Assembly: GCA_021787395.1 (NCBI GenBank)
Contig: JAJYLZ010000003.1
Coordinates: forward strand, 1-47,278
Origin: Chloroflexota bacterium
Lineage (GTDB): Bacteria > Chloroflexota > Limnocylindria > Limnocylindrales > CSP1-4
Length of the DNA: 47,278 nt
Reading direction: 5' to 3'
Both the position numbers and the translations under genes were made by a program. Positions 33,733-41,865 of the stretch are shown here, piece by piece; position 1 is the first letter of the stretch; each line of letters opens with the position of its first letter. Under the pieces are notes generated by a model. That model had not been told where the DNA came from. It was given only the letters and a program-made list of their open reading frames with translations, and searched no databases.

Positions 33733-34752
33733 ATGACCATCGAGCTTGAGCCCGCCCCCGCCCCCGTCGCGGCGCCCGCCCAGCGCCCGCGAATCTTCTC
33801 CGGCATCCAGCCGTCCGGGGTCCTCCACCTCGGCAACGACCTGGGCGCGATCCGGAACTACGTGATGCTCCAGTGGGAGTACGAGGCGATCTACTGCATC
33901 GTCGACTACCACGCGCTCACGAGCACCCACGACGGCGAGGCCATGCGCCGCCGGACGCGCGAGATGGCCGCCAGCCTGCTCGCCCTGGGCCTGGACCCGG
34001 ACCGCTGCACGCTGTTCGTGCAGAGCCACCGGCCGGAGCACACCGAGCTGATGTGGCTGCTGTCCACGGTCACGCCGGTGAGCTGGCTGGAGCGGACGCC
34101 GACGTACAAGGAGAAGAAGCAGAACCAGCCCGACGACGTGAACCACGGGCTGCTGACGTACCCGGTCCTCCAGGCCGCCGACATCGCGATCTACAAGGCG
34201 GGCCTCGTGCCGGTGGGCAAGGACCAGGCGGCGCACCTGGAGCTGTCCCGGGAGATCGTGCGGGCGTTCAACAACCGCTACGGCCCGACGTTCCCCGAGG
34301 CCGAGGCGGTCTACACCGAGGCGCCCGTGGTCCTGGGCACCGACGGCGTCAAGAAGATGAGCAAGTCGGTGGGCAACACCATCGAGATCCTGGCCTCGCC
34401 CGACGAGATCCGGCGCCAGGTGATGTCGATGGTGACCGACACCAAGCGGATCCTGCGCAGCGACCCCGGCCGCCCCGAGGTGTGCAACGTGTGCCAGCTG
34501 CACCGCTTCTTCGGCGACGACTGGCAGGAGGTCCAGGACGGCGAGCGCACCGCGCGCACCGGCTGCGTGGACACCAAGAAGCTCCTGGCGCAGCGGATCA
34601 TCGACCACTACGCCGCGGCCCGTGCGCGCTTCGCCGAGCTCATGGCCCACCCGGAGGAGGTGGACGGGATCCTCGAGGCTGGTGCCGACCGGCTCAAGCC
34701 GATGGCGCAGGCCACGATGGACGAGGTGCGCACCAAGATGGGGCTGCGCTAG
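33733..34752 (+). CDS. trpS: Tryptophanyl-tRNA synthetase
   Basis: A 339-aa class I synthetase of normal bacterial length. The HIGH-type motif is IQPSGVLHLGN (residues about 25-35) and the KMSKS motif is GVKKMSKSVGNT near 210. YPVLQAADIAIYKAGLVPVG and DQAAHLELSREI form the Trp and adenylate site. It charges tRNA-Trp. The ATG at 33733 follows DUF1810 by 46 nt without a Shine-Dalgarno sequence. Confidence 0.96.
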   Translation: MTIELEPAPAPVAAPAQRPRIFSGIQPSGVLHLGNDLGAIRNYVMLQWEYEAIYCIVDYHALTSTHDGEAMRRRTREMAASLLALGLDPDRCTLFVQSHRPEHTELMWLLSTVTPVSWLERTPTYKEKKQNQPDDVNHGLLTYPVLQAADIAIYKAGLVPVGKDQAAHLELSREIVRAFNNRYGPTFPEAEAVYTEAPVVLGTDGVKKMSKSVGNTIEILASPDEIRRQVMSMVTDTKRILRSDPGRPEVCNVCQLHRFFGDDWQEVQDGERTARTGCVDTKKLLAQRIIDHYAAARARFAELMAHPEEVDGILEAGADRLKPMAQATMDEVRTKMGLR

Positions 34753-34817
34753 GCGGCAGCCGCCCGGCGGCCGTCGGTGACCGCCAAGCGGGTAAGCGCG
34801 GGCTGACCGGGGCGTCG

Positions 34818-34823
34818 TAGGCT
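34818..34823 (+). promoter_or_regulatory. -10-like element of the AI-2E-type permease gene
   Basis: TAGGCT ends exactly 6 nt before the ATG at 34830, placing predicted initiation on the start codon. The same hexamer lies at 29984-29989. Confidence 0.42.
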
Positions 34824-34829
34824 GTGGTC

Positions 34830-36182
34830 ATGCCGGTAGAGCTCTCGGAGCGGCAGCGTCGGCTGCTCGACACCGTCCTCGTCCTCGCCGCGGTGGCGCT
34901 CGGCTTCGTCGTGGTGGCGGACGTCGCGGGCGTGCTCACCTACTTCGCCGACGTCCTGCTCCTGTTCTTCCTGGCCTGGCTGATCGCGTTCGCCATCCTG
35001 CCCCTGATCGGCCTCCTCAAGCGGCTGGTGCCGGCCCTGCCGGACGTGGTCGCCGTCATCCTCGTCTACCTCGCCGTGGTCGGGGTGCTGCTGGCGCTGA
35101 TCATCCAGGTCTCCGCGGGCCTGGCGGCCTCGATCGGCCAGTTCGTCAACGACCTCCCGCGGCACAACGCGGAGCTGATCGCGTGGCTGACCGGCCTGCA
35201 GGACCGGCTCGGCTCGCTCGGATTCCAGGTGGACCTGGTGGGCCAGGTCCCGGTGATCATCGGCAACCTCCAGTCCTGGGCCACCCAGCTGATCGGGCCG
35301 CTCCAGCAGGTCGCGGTGGCCAGCGTGGGCGTGCTGGGCAACATCCTGATCGTCGTGATCCTGTCGGTGTACATCGCCGTGGACCGGGACGCCGCACTGG
35401 CCTTCGTCTACCGGCTGGTCCCGCCGGGCCAGACCAGCACCGCGCACCTGGTCCAGAGCAGCGTGGCGCGCTCGTTCGGGGGGTTCCTGCGGACCCAGCT
35501 CGTGATGGGCGTCGTGTTCGGCCTGCTGGCGGCCGTCGTCACGTTCGCGTTCGGGCTGCCGTACGGCGACCTGACCTCGGTCGGCGCCGGCCTGCTCCAC
35601 GCCATCCCGTTCTTCGGCCCGTTCGTGTCCTGGCTGCCGCCGGTGCTGGTGGCGCTGCTGGCCACGCCGTTCCCGGTCTGGCTGATCGTGCTCGCGATCA
35701 TGGGCACCGGCTGGTTCCTCACGATGAACGTGCTCCAGCCGCGGCTGATGGCCGGCGCCGTCGGGATCCACCCGATCGTGGTCCTCGGGTCGGTCGTCGT
35801 GGGCTCCAAGATCGCCGGCATCCCGGGCGCCGTCTTCGGCATCCCGATCGCCGCCGTGCTGTCGGCGTTCTTCTTCCACTGGTTCGAGCGGGCGCGCGAG
35901 GGCGGGTCGGTCGCCGACCGGGCCGCGAGGCGGCTGCAGGAGCGGGAGGGCCACCCCGTGCGGCGGCCCCAGGAGCCCGTGCCGGGCGTGGACGAGGACG
36001 TCGCCGAGGTCCGCGAGGCGCACCGGGCCGCCGGCCCCGCCGCCGCGGCCGCGCGATCCGATCCCGCCCACCAGGCGCACCCCATGGCGGCCGGCGAGGC
36101 TGACGCTCCGACCGCCGGGGGCCCGGGACCGTCCGCCGCCTCCGCCGCCCCCGACGACGGGTGGCCCGAGGCGACGGGATGA
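34830..36182 (+). CDS. AI-2E family (PerM-like) membrane protein
   Basis: A 450-aa integral membrane protein with about 7-8 transmembrane segments: two pairs near residues 12-60 and 68-95, a soluble middle, then several helices from about 165 to 355. Family motifs include PFFGPFVSWLPPVLVALLA and VLQPRLMAGAVGIHPIVVLG. Relatives export AI-2 or other small solutes, or exchange ions. The final 95 residues are Pro/Ala-rich and cytoplasmic. The start at 34830 is favoured over the GTG at 34824 by the leaderless -10 spacing. Its stop overlaps the surE ATG. Confidence 0.88.
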   Translation: MPVELSERQRRLLDTVLVLAAVALGFVVVADVAGVLTYFADVLLLFFLAWLIAFAILPLIGLLKRLVPALPDVVAVILVYLAVVGVLLALIIQVSAGLAASIGQFVNDLPRHNAELIAWLTGLQDRLGSLGFQVDLVGQVPVIIGNLQSWATQLIGPLQQVAVASVGVLGNILIVVILSVYIAVDRDAALAFVYRLVPPGQTSTAHLVQSSVARSFGGFLRTQLVMGVVFGLLAAVVTFAFGLPYGDLTSVGAGLLHAIPFFGPFVSWLPPVLVALLATPFPVWLIVLAIMGTGWFLTMNVLQPRLMAGAVGIHPIVVLGSVVVGSKIAGIPGAVFGIPIAAVLSAFFFHWFERAREGGSVADRAARRLQEREGHPVRRPQEPVPGVDEDVAEVREAHRAAGPAAAAARSDPAHQAHPMAAGEADAPTAGGPGPSAASAAPDDGWPEATG

Positions 36183-37198
36183 GCGCCGGCGACGACGACC
36201 GCCCCGAGATGTCCCGGGAGCGCGCGCGGGCCGAGCGGCGCGACGTGGACAAGGAGCGGGGCGAGCCGCTGGCCGGCGCCCGGGGCGGCAGGCGGGCGCT
36301 GCGGCGCATGGGCCGGCCCCTCGACGCCTGGGCCTCCCGGCCGCGGATCCTGGTGACCAACGACGACGGCATCGAATCGCACGGGATCCTCGCCCTCAAG
36401 CGCGCGCTCGACGCGATCGGCGACGTGGTGGTGGTGGCGCCCGACTCCAACCAGTCGGCGGTCGGGCACCAGAAGACGCTGAGCCGGCCGCTTCGGGTCC
36501 GGGAGCGGACGCTGCCCGACGGCTCCACCGGCTACGCCGTCGACGGCTCCCCCACCGACGCGGTCAGCCTGGGCCTGCTGGGCTTCTTCGACGAGGGGTT
36601 CGACCTGGTGGCGTCCGGCATCAACTACGGCGCCAACCTGGGCGACGACCTCACCTACTCGGGCACGGTGTCGGCCGCCATGGAGGCCGTCATCAACAGC
36701 ACGCCCGCCTTCGCCATCTCGCAGGAGTACTCCGAGCAGGTGGACTTCACGCTGGCCGGGATCGCCGCCGCCATCGTGGCGCGCAACATCCTCGAGCACG
36801 GCCTCCGGCACGGCGAGCTGCTCAACGTCAACGTGCCGGCGGTCCGCCCCGAGGAGTGCGGCGGCCTCGAGGTCACGCGGCTCGGCAAGCGCGTCTACCA
36901 GGACGAGCTGATCGGCCGCGTGGACCCCCGCGGCATGCCCTACTACTGGATCGGCGGGCCGCCCCCGTCGGGCATCGCCCTGCCGGGCACGGACTTCCAC
37001 GCCATCGTGAACCGCCGGGTGTCGGTGACGCCGGTCCACCTCGACCTGACCGGGAGGCGGCTGCTGCGAGAGCTGCCGAGCTGGGACTGGTCGCTCGACC
37101 TGACCGCCGCCGCCGAGGTGGCGGACCGCGAGGCGCTGCGCCCGACGCCGGTCGAGCAGGAGCGCTTCGGCGAGGAGACCCAGCTCGAGCGCCGCTGA
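36179..37198 (+). CDS. surE: 5'/3'-nucleotidase SurE
   Basis: A 339-aa protein. The core starts at about residue 56 with RILVTNDDGIESHGILALK, the metal-binding Asp pair, followed by VVAPDSNQSAVGHQKTLSRP and GINYGANLGDDLTYSGTVSA. SurE enzymes are metal-dependent nucleoside monophosphatases of about 250-270 aa. The first 55 residues here are a charged extension, so a downstream ATG (for example 36308) could be the true start. The ATG at 36179 overlaps the permease stop (ATGA). Confidence 0.92.
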   Translation: MSAGDDDRPEMSRERARAERRDVDKERGEPLAGARGGRRALRRMGRPLDAWASRPRILVTNDDGIESHGILALKRALDAIGDVVVVAPDSNQSAVGHQKTLSRPLRVRERTLPDGSTGYAVDGSPTDAVSLGLLGFFDEGFDLVASGINYGANLGDDLTYSGTVSAAMEAVINSTPAFAISQEYSEQVDFTLAGIAAAIVARNILEHGLRHGELLNVNVPAVRPEECGGLEVTRLGKRVYQDELIGRVDPRGMPYYWIGGPPPSGIALPGTDFHAIVNRRVSVTPVHLDLTGRRLLRELPSWDWSLDLTAAAEVADREALRPTPVEQERFGEETQLERR

Positions 37199-37296
37199 CG
37201 GCTCGCCGCGGCGTGGTTTCGGAGCCCTCGGCACGCGCCGTGCACCGGGGCGGCCGAGCCGCCGGGATCGTGGTCGCGGACGCGCCGCAGAATTGT

Positions 37297-37354
37297 GAGA
37301 GCGCTCTCTTGACAAGCCTCATGGGATGTGTGGCGAGCGCGTGAGAGCGCTCTC
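37297..37354 (+). promoter_or_regulatory. Twin LacI-type operators with -35 element upstream of the sugar operon
   Basis: Two identical 12-bp palindromes, GAGAGCGCTCTC, lie at 37297-37308 and 37343-37354, with centres 46 bp apart. The central AGCGCT is typical of LacI/CcpA-family sites. TTGACA at 37309-37314 follows the first palindrome directly, a perfect -35; no clear -10 is visible. The second site is flanked to give GTGAGAG...CTCTCAC. The LacI-type regulator encoded at 40797-41849 in the same operon is the likely ligand-controlled repressor. The remainder of the 309-bp gap (37199-37507) shows no gene. Confidence 0.62.
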
Positions 37355-37507
37355 TCTCACGCCCGGTTGCGTGGCGCGTGGGTTGCCGAGCAAGCAGAGA
37401 GCCCAGCCGACGGCGGGCCCTCGGATGGCGCCGGTCGAGTCCGGCGGGGACCCCAGGAAGGTCGGGGCGGCGTTCCGCCCGAACGGAGGAGGTAGTCGAT
37501 CACAACC

Positions 37508-38899
37508 ATGCGCAGACTTCTCGTCTTGACGGCCCTGGCCGGGCTCGTCGTCGGGGCGTGCAGCGGCTCAACCGCCACCACTGCCCCCGCCACGGCCGCC
37601 GCCAGCGCGGCCCCCGCAAGCGCCGCGACGAGCGCCGCGCCGGCAAGCGCCGCGACGAGCGCCGCGCCGGCGCTGTCCGGGACGGTCCGGGTGCTGATCC
37701 ACCAGAACCCGCCCCTTGTCGACTTCATGACCGCGTTCAACAAGACGTTCGAGGCCAACCACCCGGGCGTCACCGTGGACATGTCGGTGGTCGCCGCGAA
37801 CGACCTCCAGACGACGATGCAGACCCGCCTCACCGCGAACGACGTGGACGTCTTCGTCTCCACGCTCACCGGCCTGTCCAACCCGGTCGAGCCCTACATG
37901 AAGGGCATCGATCCGCCCGGCTGGCAGTCGCTCATCAGCGCAGGGCTGCTCATGGACCTGACCAATGAGCCCTTCGTGAAGAACTACAACGCGACGGCGG
38001 TCCAGCAGTCGGGCACCTTCGACGGCAAGGTCTACGCCATCGACATGGGCCGTGTGGGCTACAGCGGCCTGTACTACAACAAGGACCTGTTCACCAAGAA
38101 CAACGTCAAGGTGCCGACGACCTGGAGCGAGCTCGTCACCGCCTGCCAGACGTTCAAGGCCGCGAACATCCCGTGCATGACCGCCGGCGGCAAGGACGGC
38201 TGGCCGATCTTCGTGGGCGCCTACGGCCTCGTCGGCGCGGCGTACCCGGACCAGGCGGCGCTCGTCCAGGGCCTCTGGACCGGCAGCATCAAGTACACCG
38301 ACCCCAACATGGTCGCCCTGCTCAACAAGTACCTCATCTACGAGCGGGACATGATGGAGCCGGGCGCCAGCGGCCTCGCCGGTGATGCGGCCCCGGGCCG
38401 GTTCGCCTCGGGCGCCGTCGCCATGGAGGCGGGCGGCACTTGGTACGCGCCCGCCATCGCGTCCGCCAACCCGTCGTTCCAGTGGGGGTACATCCCCTTC
38501 CCCGGCAGCGACAACGCGGCTGACAACACCTACCTCTTCGGCAAGTACGACATGGCATTCTCGATTGCGGCCAACACCCCCAACAAGGACGCCGCCGTCG
38601 CCTACCTGTCTGACCTGTCCGCCACCGAGACCTACTCCAAGTTCGTCGCCGCCGTCGGGCTCTTCCCGACCCAGGACGGCGTCCCGTTCACCAGCCCCAT
38701 CTCGGCCGACCTCACGCCCATGCTGGCGAACTTCAAGATCGGCCAGGAGCAGTACTGGACGGCGCCCAAGGGCGCCGGCCCGAACGCCAACCCGTTCGAG
38801 GTCAACATGTTCAAGCCGTTCGGCACCTTCACGGACGCCACGGCGGCCGCCCAGGCGGCCCAGTCCGACCTGGATTCAGGCCTCAGCGCCCTCAAGTAG
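37508..38899 (+). CDS. Sugar ABC transporter substrate-binding lipoprotein
   Basis: A 463-aa family-1 solute-binding protein. The signal peptide ends in a lipobox LVVGAC with lipidated C18, then an Ala/Thr/Ser linker containing a 27-bp tandem repeat. The mature domain begins TVRVLIHQNPPLVDFM and has NGPFEANHPG-like and YYNKDLFTKNNVKVPTTWSE segments typical of oligosaccharide binders, with GAVAMEAGGTWYAPAI later. The ATG at 37508 is 15 nt after GGAGGAGG, unusually far. It is the first gene of the operon under the twin LacI sites. The ligand is probably a glucan oligosaccharide, inferred from GH16 and GH116 downstream. Confidence 0.92.
   Translation: MRRLLVLTALAGLVVGACSGSTATTAPATAAASAAPASAATSAAPASAATSAAPALSGTVRVLIHQNPPLVDFMTAFNKTFEANHPGVTVDMSVVAANDLQTTMQTRLTANDVDVFVSTLTGLSNPVEPYMKGIDPPGWQSLISAGLLMDLTNEPFVKNYNATAVQQSGTFDGKVYAIDMGRVGYSGLYYNKDLFTKNNVKVPTTWSELVTACQTFKAANIPCMTAGGKDGWPIFVGAYGLVGAAYPDQAALVQGLWTGSIKYTDPNMVALLNKYLIYERDMMEPGASGLAGDAAPGRFASGAVAMEAGGTWYAPAIASANPSFQWGYIPFPGSDNAADNTYLFGKYDMAFSIAANTPNKDAAVAYLSDLSATETYSKFVAAVGLFPTQDGVPFTSPISADLTPMLANFKIGQEQYWTAPKGAGPNANPFEVNMFKPFGTFTDATAAAQAAQSDLDSGLSALK
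37616..37669 (+). repeat. 27-bp tandem repeat in the lipoprotein linker
   Basis: Two perfect 27-bp copies (37616-37642 and 37643-37669) each encode ASAATSAAP in the flexible linker between lipidated Cys and the binding domain. Such repeats can change linker length by slippage. Confidence 0.8.
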
Positions 38900-38920
38900 G
38901 GCTCACTGAGCTCCTCCCGA

Positions 38921-38954
38921 ACCGGGGCTCTCGCCAGGGGGCGAGGGCCCCGGT
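38921..38954 (+). terminator. Strong intercistronic hairpin after the binding-protein gene
   Basis: Bases 38921-38935 pair with 38940-38954 in a 15-bp stem with one G-U pair and an AGGG loop. It lies between the binding protein and the first permease. There is no T-tract, so partial termination or 3'-end protection of the upstream message is likely. This would give more binding protein than permease. Confidence 0.55.
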
Positions 38955-38995
38955 CTCGCACCCTCACCCGACTCGGAAGCAAGGAGGCCGGCCGC

Positions 38996-39922
38996 GTGGA
39001 CCAGCGTTTCGGAGGGGGCTTCGCCCGGCTGGCCCCATACGTCTACCTGACGCCCGGCCTCCTGCTGTACTTCCTCATCGCCCTCGGCCCGTCGCTGGCC
39101 ACGGCGGTCTTCTCGCTGACGGATGCGACCGGCCTCCCGAACCTGCCGGTCCACTGGGTCGGCCTGGCCAACTACAAGGAGTTCCTCACCCTCGGCGCCG
39201 CCGCCCGGGAGAACATCGCTGCGATCCTGAGGACGCTGGCGTTCTCGGTCGCGGTGACGGTCGTCCAGTTCACCCTGGGCCTGCTGGTGGCGCTGCTCCT
39301 CAACCAGAAGCTGCGGGGCACGAAGTTCTTCCGGACGCTGTTCTTCCTGCCGGTGATCTTCGGGGTCACGGTCCAGGGGCTGATGTGGTCGCTGTTCCTC
39401 TACCCCATCGGCGGCCCGCTGCAGAGCCTGCTGCACAGTCTGGGCATTGAGCTCGGCTACCTCGGCGGACAGCCGATGGAGGCGTTCGCCTGGGTGATCG
39501 TCGTGCAGATCTGGTCCAACCTCGGGATCACGATGGTGATCTTCCTGGCCGGACTGACCACCATCCCCTCGGAGATCTACGAGGCAGGCCTGATCGACGG
39601 CACCAACCGCTGGCAGCGGTTCAGGGACATCACCTGGCCGCTCCTGACGCCCACCGTCAACACGAACCTCATCCTGACCATCATCGGCTCGCTGCAGGCC
39701 TGGCAGCTGTTCCTGGTGCTGATCGGCTACAAGGACGGGACGCAGGTCATGGGCTACCTCGTCTACGCGACGGCCTTCGGGGCGACGACCGGCGGCACCG
39801 TCGCCAGCTTCCGGCAGGGCTACGCGGCGGCCGCCTCGATGGTCCTGTTCGCGTTCGTGCTCGTGATCGGGATGACCGTCCAGTTCCTGCTGCGACGACG
39901 AGAGGCGAGGCTGCTGGGATGA
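38996..39922 (+). CDS. Sugar ABC transporter permease (MalF-type)
   Basis: A 308-aa permease with six transmembrane segments, the first at about 14-38 (YVYLTPGLLLYFLIALGPSL). The ATPase-contacting EAA loop reads EIYEAGLIDGTNRWQRFRDI. The GTG at 38996 has AAGGAGG 8 nt upstream. It pairs with the next permease, whose start overlaps its stop (ATGA). The transporter's ATPase is not encoded here and may be a shared MsmK-type protein elsewhere. Confidence 0.93.
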   Translation: MDQRFGGGFARLAPYVYLTPGLLLYFLIALGPSLATAVFSLTDATGLPNLPVHWVGLANYKEFLTLGAAARENIAAILRTLAFSVAVTVVQFTLGLLVALLLNQKLRGTKFFRTLFFLPVIFGVTVQGLMWSLFLYPIGGPLQSLLHSLGIELGYLGGQPMEAFAWVIVVQIWSNLGITMVIFLAGLTTIPSEIYEAGLIDGTNRWQRFRDITWPLLTPTVNTNLILTIIGSLQAWQLFLVLIGYKDGTQVMGYLVYATAFGATTGGTVASFRQGYAAAASMVLFAFVLVIGMTVQFLLRRREARLLG

Positions 39923-40797
39923 CCGCCATCGTGGACCTGGATCGAGGCGCCGCGACGACCGCCTCGGCGACCCGCCCCAAGCGACGACGGCTGGACTGGG
40001 GCCACGTCGTCTCCTACGTGATCCTGATCGCCCTGGCCGTGGTCTACCTCGGCCCGATGCTGATGCTGGTCCTGACGCCGCTCAAGACGCTGCCCGAGTT
40101 CCAGAAGAACGCGATCGGCCTGCCCGACACGCTCAACCTGTCGAGCTTCGCGAATGCGTGGGACAAGGCCAACTTCCCGCGCTACCTGCTCAACACGGTG
40201 ATCTACACCGTGTCGTCGGTCCTGATCTTCCTGGTCACGGCCGTGTTCCTCGCGGTCGCGATCGCGCGGCGGTTCGTGCGGGGCTCCGGCAGCCTGTTCA
40301 CGCTGTTCGTCATCGCGCTGTTCCTGCCGGCGGCCCTGATCCCGCAGTTCCAGCTGATCCTGCGCCTCGGCCTGTACGACAACCCGATCGGCTACGTCAT
40401 GCTGTTCCTGGTCAACCCGATCGGCGTGGTGATCCTGGTCAACTACATCCGGACCATCCCGGTCGAGCTGGACGAGGCCGCCGCGATCGAGGGCTGCGGC
40501 TACTTCCGGTTCGTCGTCCAGATCGTCATCCCGCTGATCATGCCCGCCATCGCGACCGTGGCCGTGCTGGCCGCCATCGGCGTCTGGAACGAGCTGATCC
40601 TGCCGACGATCTACCTGAGCAACCAGGACTACTACCCGATCACCCGGGGCCTGCTGGTGTTCTACGGCGTCTACGGGAGCGACTGGCCGTCCATCGCGGC
40701 GGCGGTGCTGATGATCGCGGCCCCGATGACCGTGTTCTTCCTGTTCGCCCAGCGCTGGATCATCGGCGGCGTCACCGCCGGCGCGGTGAAGGGCTAG
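39919..40797 (+). CDS. Sugar ABC transporter permease (MalG-type)
   Basis: A 292-aa second permease. Six transmembrane segments begin at about residue 33 (YVILIALAVVYLGPMLMLVL). The EAA loop reads ELDEAAAIEGCGYFRFVVQI. The C-terminal half has VWNELILPTIYL and ends in RWIIGGVTAGAVKG, the classic MalG-family tail. Its TAG stop shares a base with the GTG of the LacI gene, so all three are tightly coupled. Confidence 0.94.
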   Translation: MTAIVDLDRGAATTASATRPKRRRLDWGHVVSYVILIALAVVYLGPMLMLVLTPLKTLPEFQKNAIGLPDTLNLSSFANAWDKANFPRYLLNTVIYTVSSVLIFLVTAVFLAVAIARRFVRGSGSLFTLFVIALFLPAALIPQFQLILRLGLYDNPIGYVMLFLVNPIGVVILVNYIRTIPVELDEAAAIEGCGYFRFVVQIVIPLIMPAIATVAVLAAIGVWNELILPTIYLSNQDYYPITRGLLVFYGVYGSDWPSIAAAVLMIAAPMTVFFLFAQRWIIGGVTAGAVKG

Positions 40798-41849
40798 TGG
40801 CGTCCGTGGCGAAGACTGGCCGCGCCGCCCGCCGGTCCGCGACCATCGAGGACGTGGCGCGGCTGGCCGGCGTGTCCCGCGCCACCGCGTCCCGGGTGGT
40901 CAACCACAACCCGCAGGTCCGCCCCGAGGCGCGGGCGGCCGTCGAGGCGGCCGTCGAGGCGCTGCACTACGTCCCCAACCGGGCCGCTCGGAGCCTGATG
41001 ACGCGGCGCACCGACTCGATCGGGGTCGTGATCCCGGAGTCGACGGCCCACTTCTTCGCCGACCCGTTCTTCGGCTACCTGCTGCGGGGGATCAGCGACG
41101 TCCTGTCCGAGAGCGATGTGCAGCTGGTGCTGTTCATCGCCCCGACCGTCCGCGAGGAGGCCCGGGTGGCCGAGTTCCTCGAGGCCGGGCACGTCGACGG
41201 GGCGATCCTGGTCGGCCCGCGCGCAGAGGACCCGATGCCGATGCTCCTCGCCCGGCAGGGCGTGCCGATCGTCCTGAGCGGTCGCTCCGACGAGTCCAGC
41301 CCGCTCAGCTACGTCGATGCCGACAACCGAGGCGGGGCCAGGCTGGCAGTCGAGCACCTCCTCTCGGTCGGGTGCACCAGGATCGCCACGATCCACGGGG
41401 CGCTGGGCCTGTGGTCGGCCCGGGATCGCCTCGCCGGCTACCACGACGCCCTCGCCGCGGCCGGCCTGCCCCAGGACCCGACCCTCGAGGCCGATGGCGA
41501 CTTCCGCCAGGATGCGGCCGCCGATGCCGTGCTCCGGCTGCTCGAACAGCATCCGGACCTCGACGGCGTGTTCGCCGCCTCCGACGCCATGGGCGTGGCC
41601 GCCGCTCGGGTGCTCCGCGAGGCGGGGCGGCGGGTGCCCGAGGACGTGGCGGTGGTCGGCTTCGACGACGCCCCGCTCGCGACGTCCATGCGGCCGACCC
41701 TGTCCACCATCCGCCAGCCGATCACCCGGATGGGCCAGGAGCTCGCCCGGCTCCTGCTGCGCCGGGTCGCCAACCCGGCCGAGCCGCCGGGCCGGGTGGT
41801 CTTCCCCACCGAGCTGGTGGTCCGCGAGTCCAGCTCGCGCGGATCGTGA
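40797..41849 (+). CDS. LacI-family transcriptional regulator
   Basis: A 350-aa repressor. The N-terminal helix-turn-helix and hinge read TIEDVARLAGVSRATASRVV and PNRAARSLMTRRTDSIGVVI. The periplasmic-binding-protein-like effector domain follows (HVDGAILVGPR, GCTRIATIHG, DGVFAASDAMGVAAARVL, VVGFDDAPLATSMRPTLSTI). It should bind the twin GAGAGCGCTCTC palindromes at the head of its own operon and release on sugar binding. The GTG at 40797 has GAAGGG about 4 nt upstream; GTG 40806 is an alternative. Confidence 0.94.
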   Translation: MASVAKTGRAARRSATIEDVARLAGVSRATASRVVNHNPQVRPEARAAVEAAVEALHYVPNRAARSLMTRRTDSIGVVIPESTAHFFADPFFGYLLRGISDVLSESDVQLVLFIAPTVREEARVAEFLEAGHVDGAILVGPRAEDPMPMLLARQGVPIVLSGRSDESSPLSYVDADNRGGARLAVEHLLSVGCTRIATIHGALGLWSARDRLAGYHDALAAAGLPQDPTLEADGDFRQDAAADAVLRLLEQHPDLDGVFAASDAMGVAAARVLREAGRRVPEDVAVVGFDDAPLATSMRPTLSTIRQPITRMGQELARLLLRRVANPAEPPGRVVFPTELVVRESSSRGS

Positions 41850-41865
41850 TGCCGAGCGGCCTGCG

